Source of the DNA: Arenibacter catalasegens | GTDB taxonomy: Bacteria; Bacteroidota; Bacteroidia; Flavobacteriales; Flavobacteriaceae | Length of the DNA: 64,000 nucleotides | NCBI RefSeq assembly: GCF_002909235.1 | Contig: NZ_PHQQ01000008.1 | Location: 1 to 64,000, forward strand | Direction: 5' to 3' | Part shown: piece by piece, positions 26,137 through 33,965 of the stretch | Numbering within the stretch: the first letter of the stretch is position 1 | How the letters are laid out: each line of letters begins with the position of its first letter | Translations under genes and position numbers: made by a program | Notes under the pieces: model-generated | What the model was told of the DNA's origin: nothing | Databases searched by the model: none | Seen by the model: the letters and a program-made list of their open reading frames with translations, nothing else

Positions 26137-26242
26137 GTCATTGCGAACTTGGCTGTCCGTAGGCAGACATAGTGAAGCAACCTCATTGCTTTGAACCCAA
26201 ATATAACAGATTGCCACGTCCCTTACGCTTCTCGCAATGACG
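26137..26242. repeat. Palindromic repeat unit 4
   Basis: The left arm 26137-26186 (GTCATTGCGAACTTGGCTGT... to GAAGCAACCTCAT) and the right arm 26205-26242 (AACAGATTGCCACGTC... to CTCGCAATGACG) are separated by 18 bases, as in unit 2. The arms are nearly identical to unit 2, while the loop sequences differ. Confidence 0.85.
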
Positions 26243-26362
26243 TTTCATTAAAACAACCTAAGAAGCAAAAGAAGCAACCCAATAGACCCATAAGGGACCC
26301 AACAGATTACTTCTTAATACTGTAATATACTCGGTAAATCTTCCCAAGTCGGGAGGCCTGAA

Positions 26363-26695
26363 CTACTTCCCTAACATCAGGAGTTCATTACAGCGAATTT
26401 CGGTAATATACCGCTTTTCCCCTTCCTTGGTTTCATAGGACCTAGTGGTCAATTTTCCTTCAATGGCGACTTCTTTGCCTTTGTTGAGATAGTTTTCCAC
26501 GATTTCAGCGGTCTTGCCCCAGGCTACCACATTGTGCCACTGGGTATCCGTTACCTTTTCGCCTTTGGCATTTTTGTAAGTCTCATTAGTTGCAATGGCA
26601 AACTTAGCCAACTTGCTGCCGCCGTCTAGATTAATAATTTCTGGATCGTTACCCAAATTTCCAATCAACTGTACTCTGTTTCTAAGTGCGTTCAT
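26363..26695 (-). CDS. ssb: Single-stranded DNA-binding protein (short paralogue)
   Basis: A 110-residue OB-fold protein: MNALRNRVQLIGNLGNDPEI, then LAKFAIATNETYKN, DTQWHNVVAWGKTAEIVENY, then KGKEVAIEGKLTTRSYE. It ends right after the OB fold (ELLMLGK) and lacks the flexible linker and acidic tail used by the main replicative SSB to recruit partners. Short SSB paralogues of this type are common in Bacteroidota. It may serve recombination or uptake rather than replication. It has a good -7 element and a set of tandem repeats upstream. Confidence 0.9.
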   Translation of the reverse strand: MNALRNRVQLIGNLGNDPEIINLDGGSKLAKFAIATNETYKNAKGEKVTDTQWHNVVAWGKTAEIVENYLNKGKEVAIEGKLTTRSYETKEGEKRYITEIRCNELLMLGK

Positions 26696-26762
26696 AATAC
26701 ATAATTTTTAAATCCCGAAGCCAGTCCGGGAATGGTTAAACAGTTAATGACTTTTTATGGGA

Positions 26763-26770
26763 CAAACTTA
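26763..26770 (-). promoter_or_regulatory. ssb -7 element
   Basis: On the minus strand the sequence is TAAGTTTG, a perfect TAnnTTTG match, giving a leader of about 60 bases. The leader contains a small GC hairpin (CCCGAAG/CTTCGGG-like, about 26715-26733). Confidence 0.5.
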
Positions 26771-26811
26771 GCAACCCATGCAAATGTTATTCGGTTGAAA
26801 AGTATTTAATT

Positions 26812-26839
26812 TCGTTTGTTATCGTTTGTAGTCGTTTAC
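26812..26839. repeat. Three tandem 8-mers at 10-bp spacing upstream of ssb
   Basis: TCGTTTGT (26812), TCGTTTGT (26822) and TCGTTTAC (26832) repeat every 10 bp, one helical turn. They lie about 50 bp upstream of the ssb promoter and 110 bp before the divergent DUF1304 gene, so a regulator binding one face of the DNA is plausible. The last copy also forms a short palindrome (CGTTTACAAACG). Confidence 0.5.
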
Positions 26840-26948
26840 AAACGCATATAGATGCCCTAAATCAGGCATTTTACATATAAATTGAACTAGAATTCAATAA
26901 TATCCTTAAATTTAATGGGAACATAATCCAATAACCTAAGACTCATAT

Positions 26949-27329
26949 ATGCAGACCTTTATAAAAATACTTATTGGCATTATAGCCCTTGAACACCTAT
27001 ATATTTTATACATGGAAATGTTTGCCTGGGAAACCTTGGGCAAAAAGACCTTTAGAAAAGCACTGCCTGAAGAAATGTTTAAACCCACAAAAGGACTGGC
27101 CGCAAACCAAGGGCTCTATAACGGTTTTTTGGCGGCAGGACTGCTATGGACCTTTTTTATTCAAGACCCAGCCTGGAGCACCAACATCGCCATATTCTTT
27201 TTAAGTTGTGTGGCCATAGCAGGTATTTATGGGGCCTTGTCTGCGAGCAAAAAAATATTTGTGGTGCAAGCTCTACCCGCCCTCATAGCATTACTCCTGC
27301 TACTTCTGACTTCTTCCACTATTCTATAA
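26949..27329 (+). CDS. DUF1304 family membrane protein
   Basis: A 126-residue protein with four hydrophobic segments (about residues 3-22, 53-72, 77-96 and 103-124). The pattern IIALEHLYILYMEMFAW at the start and GLAANQGLYNGFLAAGL in the middle is that of DUF1304. The family is small, integral to the inner membrane and uncharacterised. It seems to be a single gene. Confidence 0.88.
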   Translation: MQTFIKILIGIIALEHLYILYMEMFAWETLGKKTFRKALPEEMFKPTKGLAANQGLYNGFLAAGLLWTFFIQDPAWSTNIAIFFLSCVAIAGIYGALSASKKIFVVQALPALIALLLLLLTSSTIL

Positions 27330-27427
27330 TTTAAAGTGCTCAAATAATTTTACCTTGAATAGATATTACTTCCTTTGCCCATCACCGCGATATGGAACAT
27401 TAAATAGACAAAAATTAGTATCCCCAA

Positions 27428-28000
27428 ATGAGTAACCCTTTTATTATCGATCGATCCTTTAAAGGAATCGACTTTACCGCCAAACCTTTATCCAAAGCCG
27501 AATATGAGAATTGCTTATTTGACTCCTGCATATTTTCCAACTCGAATTTATCCAACATTGTTTTTATGGAATGTGAGTTTACTGATTGTGATCTGAGCAA
27601 TGTAAACCTTACCAATACCACCTTTAAGGAAACCGACTTTAAAAGGAGCAAATTATTGGGAATCCGTTTTGATCATTGCAATGATTTTCTACTTTCATTT
27701 AATTTCTACGACTGTATCTTAAACCTATCCTCCTTTTATAAGTTAAAAATCAAGAACACTATATTCCAGAACTGCAAAATGCTTTCCGTCGATTTTACAG
27801 AAACCCAACTTATAGAAACTGTATTCGAATCCTGTAATCTTCAAAGTGCCATCTTTGAAAATTCCAACCTAGAAAAAACAGATTTTAGAACTGCTATTAA
27901 CTATACCCTAGATCCTGAGAGAAACAGAATTACCAAGGCACAATTTTCTAAAGACGGTGTTATCGGCTTGTTGTCGAAATTTGATATCCGAATCGAATAG
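27428..28000 (+). CDS. Pentapeptide-repeat protein
   Basis: A 190-residue protein made of A(D/N)LXX-type repeats with a central Leu or Phe every five residues (CLFDS CIFSN SNLSN IVFME and so on), folding as a right-handed quadrilateral beta-helix. A loop of about 10 irregular residues around DHCNDFLLSFNFYDC breaks the helix, and the end TLDPERNRITKAQFS is like that of Qnr/McbG-type proteins. Those protect DNA gyrase from quinolones or toxins by mimicking DNA. Whether this one does so cannot be told from sequence. Confidence 0.85.
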   Translation: MSNPFIIDRSFKGIDFTAKPLSKAEYENCLFDSCIFSNSNLSNIVFMECEFTDCDLSNVNLTNTTFKETDFKRSKLLGIRFDHCNDFLLSFNFYDCILNLSSFYKLKIKNTIFQNCKMLSVDFTETQLIETVFESCNLQSAIFENSNLEKTDFRTAINYTLDPERNRITKAQFSKDGVIGLLSKFDIRIE

Positions 28001-28081
28001 CTTCATAGACGTCATTATATACGTTTGTAATCGGATAATTTGTACCTTATTGGTTCTAAAACAAATTTCCATTGTCAAATA

Positions 28082-28468
28082 ATGACTTTAAACAAAATAC
28101 ACCATATTGCCCTCATCTGCACCGATTATAATAAATCCAAAAATTTTTATGTGGAAGATTTGGGTCTACAACCAATCAGAGAAGAATTCAGGGAAGAGCG
28201 CAATTCCTACAAATTGGATTTGGCATTGAACGGAGAATACATCATTGAACTCTTTTCATTTCCAAATCCCCCAACAAGACCAACAAGACCGGAAGCAACC
28301 GGCCTAAGACATTTGGCTTTTGAAGTGGACGATTTAGACAAAAGCGTCTCTGTATTAGCTGAAAAAGGTATTAAAGCAGAACCCATTCGCATTGATGCAA
28401 ATACTCAAAAACAGTTCACTTTTATATTTGATCCAGACGATTTACCCATAGAACTTTATCAAAAATGA
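28082..28468 (+). CDS. VOC-superfamily glyoxalase-like protein
   Basis: 128 residues from the ATG at 28082 (MTLNKIHHIALICTDYNKSK), the normal family start; an earlier in-frame start at 28040 would add 14 atypical residues. Two beta-alpha-beta-beta-beta modules are visible, with metal-ligand positions His in HHIAL, Glu in YIIELF, His in LRHLAFEV and Glu in PIELYQ. It resembles the YaeR/GloA2 group, whose substrate is not known. Its stop overlaps the start of the next gene by 4 bases. Confidence 0.85.
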   Translation: MTLNKIHHIALICTDYNKSKNFYVEDLGLQPIREEFREERNSYKLDLALNGEYIIELFSFPNPPTRPTRPEATGLRHLAFEVDDLDKSVSVLAEKGIKAEPIRIDANTQKQFTFIFDPDDLPIELYQK

Positions 28469-29073
28469 TTTCCATAAATGATTACATAGAAAACTTCTAC
28501 ACCTATTTCCCCAATCTTAAGGGGGTTTCTCCTTGGGGTGTAACCCAGTCCATAACATCAATAATACAAAAGATGATTTCTGAACTTCATCCAGATGACT
28601 ACTCCATTGAAGATAATATCGCCATCCATAAAACTGCTGTTATCGAAAAAGGGGCTATTCTAAAAGGACCTCTAATTATTTCAAAAAACAGCTTTGTAGC
28701 AAGCCATGCCTACTTACGTGGAGGGGTGTTTCTGGGCCAAGGGGTTCGTATAGGCCCCGGAAGTGAAATAAAGACAAGTATAATTGGCCATAACACAGCA
28801 CTTGCCCACTTTAACTTTATAGGGGATAGCATTATAGGCAACCATGTAAATTTTGAGGCGGGTTCGCTTATTGCCAACCATTATAACGAAAGAATCGACA
28901 AAACCATTTGGGCAGTACTAAATGGGAACAGCGTAAATACGGGAGCCACCAAATTTGGAGCGTTAGTAGGAGATCATTCCAAAATTGGAGGCAATGCCGT
29001 ACTTTCCCCTGGCACCATATTAAGTAAGGGTTATATAGTGAAGAGATTGGAACTTATTGAACAAAATAAATAA
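28465..29073 (+). CDS. Left-handed beta-helix (hexapeptide repeat) protein
   Basis: A 202-residue protein with an N-terminal helical segment of about 50 residues and then hexapeptide repeats (AVIEKGAILKGPLIISKNSF, then VRIGPGSEIKTSIIG, and GALVGDHSKIGGNAVLSPGT). It resembles the C-terminal acyltransferase half of GlmU-like sugar nucleotidyltransferases, without the nucleotidyltransferase half. It may be a trimeric acyltransferase; the acceptor is unknown. It overlaps the VOC gene by an ATGA junction, which suggests translational coupling. Confidence 0.8.
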   Translation: MISINDYIENFYTYFPNLKGVSPWGVTQSITSIIQKMISELHPDDYSIEDNIAIHKTAVIEKGAILKGPLIISKNSFVASHAYLRGGVFLGQGVRIGPGSEIKTSIIGHNTALAHFNFIGDSIIGNHVNFEAGSLIANHYNERIDKTIWAVLNGNSVNTGATKFGALVGDHSKIGGNAVLSPGTILSKGYIVKRLELIEQNK

Positions 29074-29080
29074 CCAAACA

Positions 29081-29431
29081 ATGGAAAAGAAATGCTTGGA
29101 ATGTGGAGATAAGATTTTAGGCAGAGTGGACAAAAAATTCTGCTCGGACTATTGCAGAAACGCCTATAATAACAAACTGAATAAGGACAGTAAAAATTTA
29201 GTGCGGAATATTAACAACCGCTTACGTAAAAATTACAGAATATTGGACAGTTACCCACTAACCGAGGGCAAAACCAAAACTACCAAGACCCGATTAATGG
29301 ACAAAGGTTTCGATTTTGAGTACCTCACCAATTTATATACCACCAAAAAGGGAACCACCTATTATTTTGTATATGATCTAGGCTATTTACCATTGGACAA
29401 TGACTACTATATGATCGTGAAGAGGGAATAG
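29081..29431 (+). CDS. Small zinc-ribbon-type protein, function unknown
   Basis: 116 residues from the ATG at 29081; an in-frame TTG at 29057 lies inside the preceding gene. The N-terminus has four cysteines in the order C-x2-C...C-x3-C (KKCLECGDKILGRVDKKFCS DYC RNAY), a treble-clef-like zinc site. The rest is basic and then aromatic, ending in LPLDNDYYMIVKRE. I recall close relatives in other flavobacteria, all uncharacterised. It is 8 bp after the beta-helix gene and probably in the same operon. Confidence 0.72.
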   Translation: MEKKCLECGDKILGRVDKKFCSDYCRNAYNNKLNKDSKNLVRNINNRLRKNYRILDSYPLTEGKTKTTKTRLMDKGFDFEYLTNLYTTKKGTTYYFVYDLGYLPLDNDYYMIVKRE

Positions 29432-29452
29432 CTCCATGCCATTAAAATAAGG

Positions 29453-29554
29453 TTATCCACATCAATACCTCCCCCCCGAAGGGAAGGTTGTGGTTTAGTG
29501 GCTTATATTTATTTTTAGAATACAACCTTACTTTGAAGAAACTAGTGTGGATAA
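29453..29554. other. Inverted pair of perfect DnaA-box 9-mers around a nested palindrome
   Basis: TTATCCACA (29453-29461) and its exact complement TGTGGATAA (29546-29554) flank a second inverted repeat, AAGGTTGT (29484-29491) and ACAACCTT (29522-29529), with almost the same centre. Between them lies an AT-rich stretch (29501-29520). It sits between convergent genes. It could be a DnaA-titration or origin-like site, or simply a large hairpin terminator that contains the 9-mer. Confidence 0.45.
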
Positions 29555-29567
29555 TAGAAGCAGACTA

Positions 29568-30032
29568 TTATTTCCAGTTATGTCCGCTTAATTTCAAAGC
29601 GGCAATCACTATATCCTTACGGCTTATTTGACCTACCAAGATCCCATTTTTCATAACAGGCAATCTTCTTCTTTTGTGCTTATCAAATATACCCGCCGCA
29701 TCAAAAATAGACATATCAGAAGGAATAGTCTCTACATCCTTAGTCATAAATCGCTCTACACTCTTGTCCAATATAGGCTGATTAAAATATCGGCTTTCCG
29801 AAATCTGTTTCATACAATCGGCTTCGGAGATTATTCCCACCAAAAATCCGTTGCTATCCAAAACAGGACCCCCAGAAATATGGTATTTCGCCAAATGCTC
29901 CATAACCGTTAAAATAGATTGATCGGGACTAAAGGTGACTAACTTTTTAGTCATATAGTCCTCTACTAGAATGGGAGCATCAAATTCCTTTTTAACGACC
30001 TTTCGAACTCCCTGAAAACTTTTTATTCCCAT
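29568..30032 (-). CDS. CBS-domain protein
   Basis: 154 residues from the ATG at 30032 (MGIKSFQGVRKVVKKEFDAP), chosen over an upstream in-frame ATG at 30086 whose extra 18 residues look non-coding. Two CBS motifs follow: VEDYMTKKLVTFSPDQSILT...GGPVLDSNGFLVGIISEADC, and VERFMTKDVETIPSDMSIFD...RRLPVMKNGILVGQISRKDI. Such pairs bind adenosine nucleotides and usually control another protein. The family is common as a stand-alone gene in flavobacteria; the target is not known. Confidence 0.87.
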   Translation of the reverse strand: MGIKSFQGVRKVVKKEFDAPILVEDYMTKKLVTFSPDQSILTVMEHLAKYHISGGPVLDSNGFLVGIISEADCMKQISESRYFNQPILDKSVERFMTKDVETIPSDMSIFDAAGIFDKHKRRRLPVMKNGILVGQISRKDIVIAALKLSGHNWK

Positions 30033-30244
30033 ACCGTTTATTTTTAGGTTAATTTGAAAGATAGCATTTTTCAACACATTACACAACTAATTAAGATTTA
30101 ATCAGTTAAATGGTCAAGTTTTTGACTAAATCATTGAATATAATTTAATTTAGTATAAAGCAAGACTCACCAATTTAAAGACAAAACCAAACTCTCCAAG
30201 GTAATCCACGGATAATTTCTTAATTTTAAGTTTTTACACATACT

Positions 30245-32527
30245 ATGAAGCAATATTCTTCTGCCTTTACCCTCCTTATTCTTTTGCTTGCCATTTATTT
30301 GAGTTTCGATGCATCTATGCCGGGCTACCATCCAGATGCTAAAGTTGATGATACTTCGTTTTCCACCGATAGGGCACTTGTTCATGTAAAAAGCATATCC
30401 AAAAAACCTCATGGCGTTGGATTTCCAGCGCATTCCGAGGTAAGGAATTATATTATTTCGGAATTGAACAAGCTGGGATTGCAAACAACGACCCAACAAG
30501 GATATACCGCCGGGGATTGGGGCAATTTTAGTAGCGCTACCAATATTTTGGCCAGAATTAAAGGGACTGAGAAGGGGAAAGCCCTGCTTTTACTCTCACA
30601 TTATGACAGCCATCCACATTCTTCCTTGGGCGCCAGTGATGCTGCCAGTGGAGTAGCTACTATATTGGAAGGTGTACGGGCTTTCCTAAAACAAAACCAG
30701 GCTCCAAAAAATGACATTATTATTCTCATTTCCGATGCCGAGGAATTAGGATTAAATGGGGCTGATCTCTTTGTAAACAAACACCCTTGGGTAAAGGAGG
30801 TAGGACTGGTTTTAAATTTTGAAGCCAGGGGCAGTGGGGGACCCTCTTATATGTTATTGGAAACCAATAGGGGGAATGCCAAGGTCATTGAAGAATTTAT
30901 TAAGGCCAATCCCAAATACCCTGTGGCCAATTCCTTGGTCTATAGTATTTATAAAATGTTGCCCAATGATACCGATCTTACCGTGTTCCGGGAAGACATG
31001 GATATAGAAGGGTTAAACTTTGCCTTTATTGACGACCATTATGACTACCATACTGTACGGGACAATTACGAGCGATTGGACCGTAATACCCTTGCCCATC
31101 AGGGTAGTTACTTAATGCCATTGCTAAAGCACTTTAGCAATTCTAATCTCACCGACTTAGAAAGCCTAAACGATTCTATTTATTTCAACATACCTTTCTT
31201 CAGATTGGTATCCTATCCTTTTGATTGGATCTTTCCTATGCTGGGGCTTGCCATAATATCCTTCTTAATCTTAATGATTTTAGGTCTCAGGAACGGCTCC
31301 TTGGAAATTAAGGAAATAGGGAGAGGTTTTATTCCCCTACTTTTAGTTCTGGCCATAAATGGCCTTATAGGCTATTTTGGGTGGTCTGCACTAACCAATA
31401 TCTACCCACAATACCAGGATATTCTTCATGGGTTCACCTATAATGGTTATTCCTATATCCTTGCTTTTGTCCTATTTTCAGTGGCCGTCGGTTTTTGGGC
31501 CTATCATAAATTTGAAACTACAAAGACCCAAAATTTAATAATAGCCCCATTATTGCTCTGGTTAATAATTTGCACGCTTGTTGCCATTTATTTAAAAGGA
31601 GCCAGTTTTTTAGTAATTCCCGTTTTTGCATTGTTGGCATCGCTATTGATAACGACCCATCAAAAATGGCCCAGTCCCTTTCTCTTGCTATTTTTGGCTT
31701 TACCGGCAATTTGGATATATGCCCCTTTGATTAAAATGTTCCCTGTAGGTCTTGGCCTTAAGATGATGATCACCTCTACCCTTTTAACATCATTAACCTT
31801 TTTCTTATTGCTCCCAGTTTTTGGTTCGATAAAAAACAAAAACGGATTGGCCTTTTTGTTTCTAATACTTTGCTTCGGGTTTCTTCTTTCCGCACATCTT
31901 GATTCGGACTTTAGCCATGAAAATGCCAAACCCACCAGTTTGGTTTATATGCTCGATGCTGATAAGGGGACTGCTGAATGGGCTACCTATGACAAAGTAT
32001 TGTCTGGTTGGACCTCGCAGTACGTTGATAATAATAAAGAACAACTAATAGGTTCAGAATATGAATCTCTAGCCAGTAAATATGGCACAGGGTTTAGTTA
32101 TAAGTCACCTGCTCCTATTAAAAATATTCCTCAACCAAAAATCGAAACCACTAAGGACACCATTGTGGGAAACAGTCGTAAATTGGAAATATGTATTACT
32201 CCCCAACGAACTATCAATCGCGTGGAAATATTCACCAATGAGGTAGAAATCTTGGAGGCCAGTATAAATAATATTCCGCTATCCCAATACTATCTACAAA
32301 ATAGAACAACCCCAAAATTGGTGACCCACTATGTCAGCAAAAACGATTATACCGAATTACAAATTTCGATTCCCAAGGATGGCGAATTGGAACTAACCCT
32401 ATATGAGGCCTCCAACGACCTGTTAAGCAATCCAATGTTTACTGTACCACCAAGGCCAGAGGACAACATACCTATGCCATTTGTTCTAAATGATGCTATA
32501 TTGATTACTAAAAAAATAAAATTTTGA
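30245..32527 (+). CDS. M28-family metallopeptidase with C-terminal membrane domain
   Basis: A 760-residue protein. One N-terminal membrane segment (residues 6-20) is followed by an M28 aminopeptidase domain with zinc ligands in SHYDSHPHSSLGASDAASG (His about 120, Asp about 131), the DAEELGLNG glutamate pair, and the final His in DDHYDYHTVRDNYE. After about residue 320 there are some eight hydrophobic segments, then a periplasmic C-terminal domain of about 180 residues. This is the architecture of ER-type M28 proteins. It should be an inner-membrane peptidase with its active site outside. Its stop overlaps the next start (TTGA). Confidence 0.88.
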   Translation: MKQYSSAFTLLILLLAIYLSFDASMPGYHPDAKVDDTSFSTDRALVHVKSISKKPHGVGFPAHSEVRNYIISELNKLGLQTTTQQGYTAGDWGNFSSATNILARIKGTEKGKALLLLSHYDSHPHSSLGASDAASGVATILEGVRAFLKQNQAPKNDIIILISDAEELGLNGADLFVNKHPWVKEVGLVLNFEARGSGGPSYMLLETNRGNAKVIEEFIKANPKYPVANSLVYSIYKMLPNDTDLTVFREDMDIEGLNFAFIDDHYDYHTVRDNYERLDRNTLAHQGSYLMPLLKHFSNSNLTDLESLNDSIYFNIPFFRLVSYPFDWIFPMLGLAIISFLILMILGLRNGSLEIKEIGRGFIPLLLVLAINGLIGYFGWSALTNIYPQYQDILHGFTYNGYSYILAFVLFSVAVGFWAYHKFETTKTQNLIIAPLLLWLIICTLVAIYLKGASFLVIPVFALLASLLITTHQKWPSPFLLLFLALPAIWIYAPLIKMFPVGLGLKMMITSTLLTSLTFFLLLPVFGSIKNKNGLAFLFLILCFGFLLSAHLDSDFSHENAKPTSLVYMLDADKGTAEWATYDKVLSGWTSQYVDNNKEQLIGSEYESLASKYGTGFSYKSPAPIKNIPQPKIETTKDTIVGNSRKLEICITPQRTINRVEIFTNEVEILEASINNIPLSQYYLQNRTTPKLVTHYVSKNDYTELQISIPKDGELELTLYEASNDLLSNPMFTVPPRPEDNIPMPFVLNDAILITKKIKF

Positions 32528-33333
32528 ATCAGAAAGTAGGTATTCTAGGTTGTGGTTGGCTCGGTCTACCCTTGGCCAAAACTTTAGTTGATGATAGACT
32601 TACCGTATATGGAACTACTACATCGCCCTCTAAAATGGATTCCTTGAGGAAAGCCAATATCATCCCTTTCACTATTGTTCTAACAGAGCATGGAATTGAA
32701 GGCAACATCAAGGAATTTTTAGACGAATTAGATTTATTGATCATAAATGTTCCACCAAGGCTGCGATCTGCACCCAGGGAAAGCTATGTGGAAAGAATGC
32801 TTCATTTACATGGTGAAATAAAAAATTCGCCCTTAAGAAAAATTATTTTTATCAGCAGCACCTCTGTATATGGGAACAATGAGGGATTGATTACTGAAGA
32901 CTCCCCAGCCCATCCAAATACCGAATCCGGAAAGCAACTGTTAGTCTCGGAAAATATTTTCTTAAAGGACGGGGAGCTAAATACCAGTATTATCCGATTT
33001 GCAGGCCTAATTGGACCTAAAAGGCATCCTATAACATCTCTTGCTGGAAAAACCAATCTTACCAATGGTGATGATGCAGTAAACCTTATACATCTGAACG
33101 ATTGTATTGGAATTATTAAGACCGTTATACATGGGAATTACAAAAATCAAATACTTAACGGGGTATTTCCCTATCACCCTAAGAAAAAAGAGTATTATAC
33201 CTCGGAAGCAGCAAAAAGAGGCCTTTTAGCACCAATTTACACGAAGAATTTAGATAAAATAGGAAATAAAATCATTGAAAGTAAGTGTTTAAATGTTAAA
33301 AAATACCAATATATCACTTCAATTGTAAGTTAA
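32524..33333 (+). CDS. NAD(P)-binding epimerase-like protein (SDR, YeeZ-like)
   Basis: A 269-residue protein starting with TTG at 32524 overlapping the preceding TGA. The dinucleotide-binding motif is VGILGCGWLGLPLAKTL (residues 5-21), followed by SSTSVYG and a Rossmann pattern of the extended SDR group. The usual catalytic Y-x3-K is not found in its standard place: after SSTSVYGNNEG comes ESGKQLLVSE. The substrate is unknown. It is cotranscribed with the M28 peptidase. Confidence 0.78.
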   Translation: MNQKVGILGCGWLGLPLAKTLVDDRLTVYGTTTSPSKMDSLRKANIIPFTIVLTEHGIEGNIKEFLDELDLLIINVPPRLRSAPRESYVERMLHLHGEIKNSPLRKIIFISSTSVYGNNEGLITEDSPAHPNTESGKQLLVSENIFLKDGELNTSIIRFAGLIGPKRHPITSLAGKTNLTNGDDAVNLIHLNDCIGIIKTVIHGNYKNQILNGVFPYHPKKKEYYTSEAAKRGLLAPIYTKNLDKIGNKIIESKCLNVKKYQYITSIVS

Positions 33334-33455
33334 TACACCACACCTTTATACACTTTCACAACAAACATAGCCGTTTTAGGTTAAATTATATCCCTGATTG
33401 TTAACCGTTTATCGATTTGTATGTACCTTTAAGTAAACGAATAAATTCAATTATC

Positions 33456-33830
33456 ATGGAAAATTCAGGTCTAAAAAGAAGAGTACTTTACGAAATTGAA
33501 AATTTAATTTCCAAAAGCTGTTCAAAAAGCAAAATGTCCCAAAAAATTCAAAATCTGCATATTGCAATATTGAAAAAATATTACAATGCTACAGACGTAT
33601 CCATAGACTATCACAGAAAGAGGGTTATTATGGATATAGTTATGGACGACAGCTGTTATGACCCAAAGAAAGTGAATTCTTCCCTGCCAATTTTAAGGGC
33701 AAATTTACTTTTTAAGAATTTAAAGGAATTTTTAAGTTCTAGTTTGGACAAAGACAATGTGAGTATTGCATTTTATGCTAGACTCATTAGGTCCTATGAA
33801 AATAGGAACGTAAAGCTCACCACTGCTTAA
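33456..33830 (+). CDS. Conserved hypothetical protein
   Basis: 124 residues from the ATG at 33456; the longer frame from TTG at 33417 starts inside a -7-like element (TCGATTTG, 33412-33419), so it is unlikely. The protein is basic at the N-terminus with a serine- and lysine-rich segment (SKSCSKSKMSQKIQNL) and has no signal peptide or membrane segment. I do not recognise it. A strong terminator follows 23 bp after its stop, which supports a real transcription unit. Confidence 0.55.
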   Translation: MENSGLKRRVLYEIENLISKSCSKSKMSQKIQNLHIAILKKYYNATDVSIDYHRKRVIMDIVMDDSCYDPKKVNSSLPILRANLLFKNLKEFLSSSLDKDNVSIAFYARLIRSYENRNVKLTTA

Positions 33831-33853
33831 AAAAGACCCCAATCAACCATATT

Positions 33854-33884
33854 AAAAAAGGATGCCCGTCGGCATCCTTTTTTA
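33854..33884. terminator. Bidirectional-looking terminator hairpin
   Basis: GGATGCC and GGCATCC form a 7-bp GC-rich stem with a CGTC loop, flanked by an A-run before and a T-run after, as in a Rho-independent terminator. Confidence 0.88.
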
Positions 33885-33937
33885 TTGCCTATCAAAGGTT
33901 TAAGGCTTTCCTTAACAATAGGATAGAAATAATTTAC

Positions 33938-33945
33938 TAGTTTTG
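33938..33945 (+). promoter_or_regulatory. -7 element of the TPR-like gene
   Basis: TAGTTTTG is a perfect TAnnTTTG match 20 bp before the ATG at 33966. Confidence 0.45.
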
Positions 33946-33965
33946 GCACACTAAAAAATTGAACA

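Noticed and set aside
25287-26242. Repeat cluster considered as a CRISPR array
   Set aside because: The units are 100-130 bases, composed of inverted arms with different lengths, and spaced irregularly. There are no short identical direct repeats with uniform spacers and no cas genes nearby.
27428-28000. Calling the pentapeptide protein a quinolone-resistance Qnr protein
   Set aside because: The fold is shared by many proteins of unknown function. Nothing in the sequence shows gyrase protection, so only the family name is given.
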